A stretch of DNA of 64,000 bases. Origin: Lachnospiraceae bacterium (GTDB lineage Bacteria > Bacillota > Clostridia > Lachnospirales > Lachnospiraceae). Of this stretch, positions 63,966 to 64,000 are shown in pieces. Within the stretch, counting starts at the first letter, position 1. Each line of letters starts with the position of its first letter. The stretch covers positions 26,835 through 90,834 of the forward strand of contig JAGBCB010000033.1 in assembly GCA_017938145.1 (NCBI GenBank), written 5' to 3'. Position numbers and translations under genes: made by a program. The notes below the pieces were generated by a model. It ran no database searches, was not told the origin of the DNA, and saw only the letters and a list, made by a program, of their open reading frames with translations.

Positions 63966-64000
63966 CAACATGAGAGTTTGATCCTGGCTCAGGATGAACG
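63966..64000 (+). rRNA. 16S ribosomal RNA, first bases only
   Basis: AGAGTTTGATCCTGGCTCAG begins at 63973 and equals positions 8-27 of 16S rRNA, so the mature 5' end is near 63966. The rest lies beyond the window. Confidence 0.97.

Overview
The window is a chromosomal segment from a low-GC Gram-positive anaerobe, most likely of the family Lachnospiraceae (Clostridia). This rests on the order rpmH–dnaA–dnaN–yaaA–recF–gyrB–gyrA, on AGGAGG-type ribosome binding sites, and on families typical of that group: TSCPD protein, DUF3881-like, DUF4446, TraX, DUF212, and iron-sulphur aldo/keto reductase. I do not name a species. The replication origin lies near 51.8 kb, in the dnaA–dnaN gap. Most genes left of it read leftward and those right of it rightward, as expected for two replichores. 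The window ends in the first bases of a 16S rRNA gene.

Left part (0–18.6 kb): a truncated lipoprotein, a TraX-like membrane protein with a C39-like peptidase, a VanR/VanS-like two-component pair, a GH31 glycosidase divergent from an AraC-type activator, and a leftward carbohydrate locus. The locus encodes a LacI-type repressor, a GH53 endo-galactanase lipoprotein, a GH13 lipoprotein, a solute-binding lipoprotein with an extra C-terminal module, and two MalF/MalG-like permeases. No ATPase is encoded nearby. TTGCGCAA-type operators flank the promoters of the GH53 operon and of the divergent aldo/keto reductase gene.

Middle part (18.6–43 kb): tRNA-Lys, trmB, thioredoxin, a D,D-carboxypeptidase, tRNA-Arg, a chemotaxis receptor with almost no external domain, and a PadR–DUF2812 operon with a very clear promoter and double operator. 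A 279-bp imperfect palindrome lies at the 3' end of the TSCPD gene. A signalling cluster at 29.9–37.5 kb holds an RpfC-like hybrid kinase (TM–HisKA–ATPase–pseudo-receiver–receiver–HPt), an RpfG-like receiver–HD-GYP protein, a second HD-GYP protein, and a hybrid kinase fused to a DegV (fatty-acid-binding) domain. Then come a GltD-like oxidoreductase, DUF4446, ParB, ParA and a DegS/DegU-like pair.

Origin region (43–59 kb): rsmG, mnmG, mnmE, khpB/jag, yidC, yidD, rnpA and rpmH leftward, then dnaA, dnaN, yaaA, recF, gyrB and gyrA rightward. Two perfect parS sites lie within parB and upstream of parA.

Right end (59–63.3 kb): a visibly AT-rich island between gyrA and the rRNA operon. It holds two tandem HTH+helical-repeat regulators resembling the RRNPP (Rgg/PlcR) peptide receptors, a convergent 63-residue gene for a small exported peptide, a divergent 491-residue secreted protein, and a 129-residue membrane-anchored protein. 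It looks like an undescribed peptide-signalling locus. A tRNA-Ser gene and tandem rRNA promoters follow.
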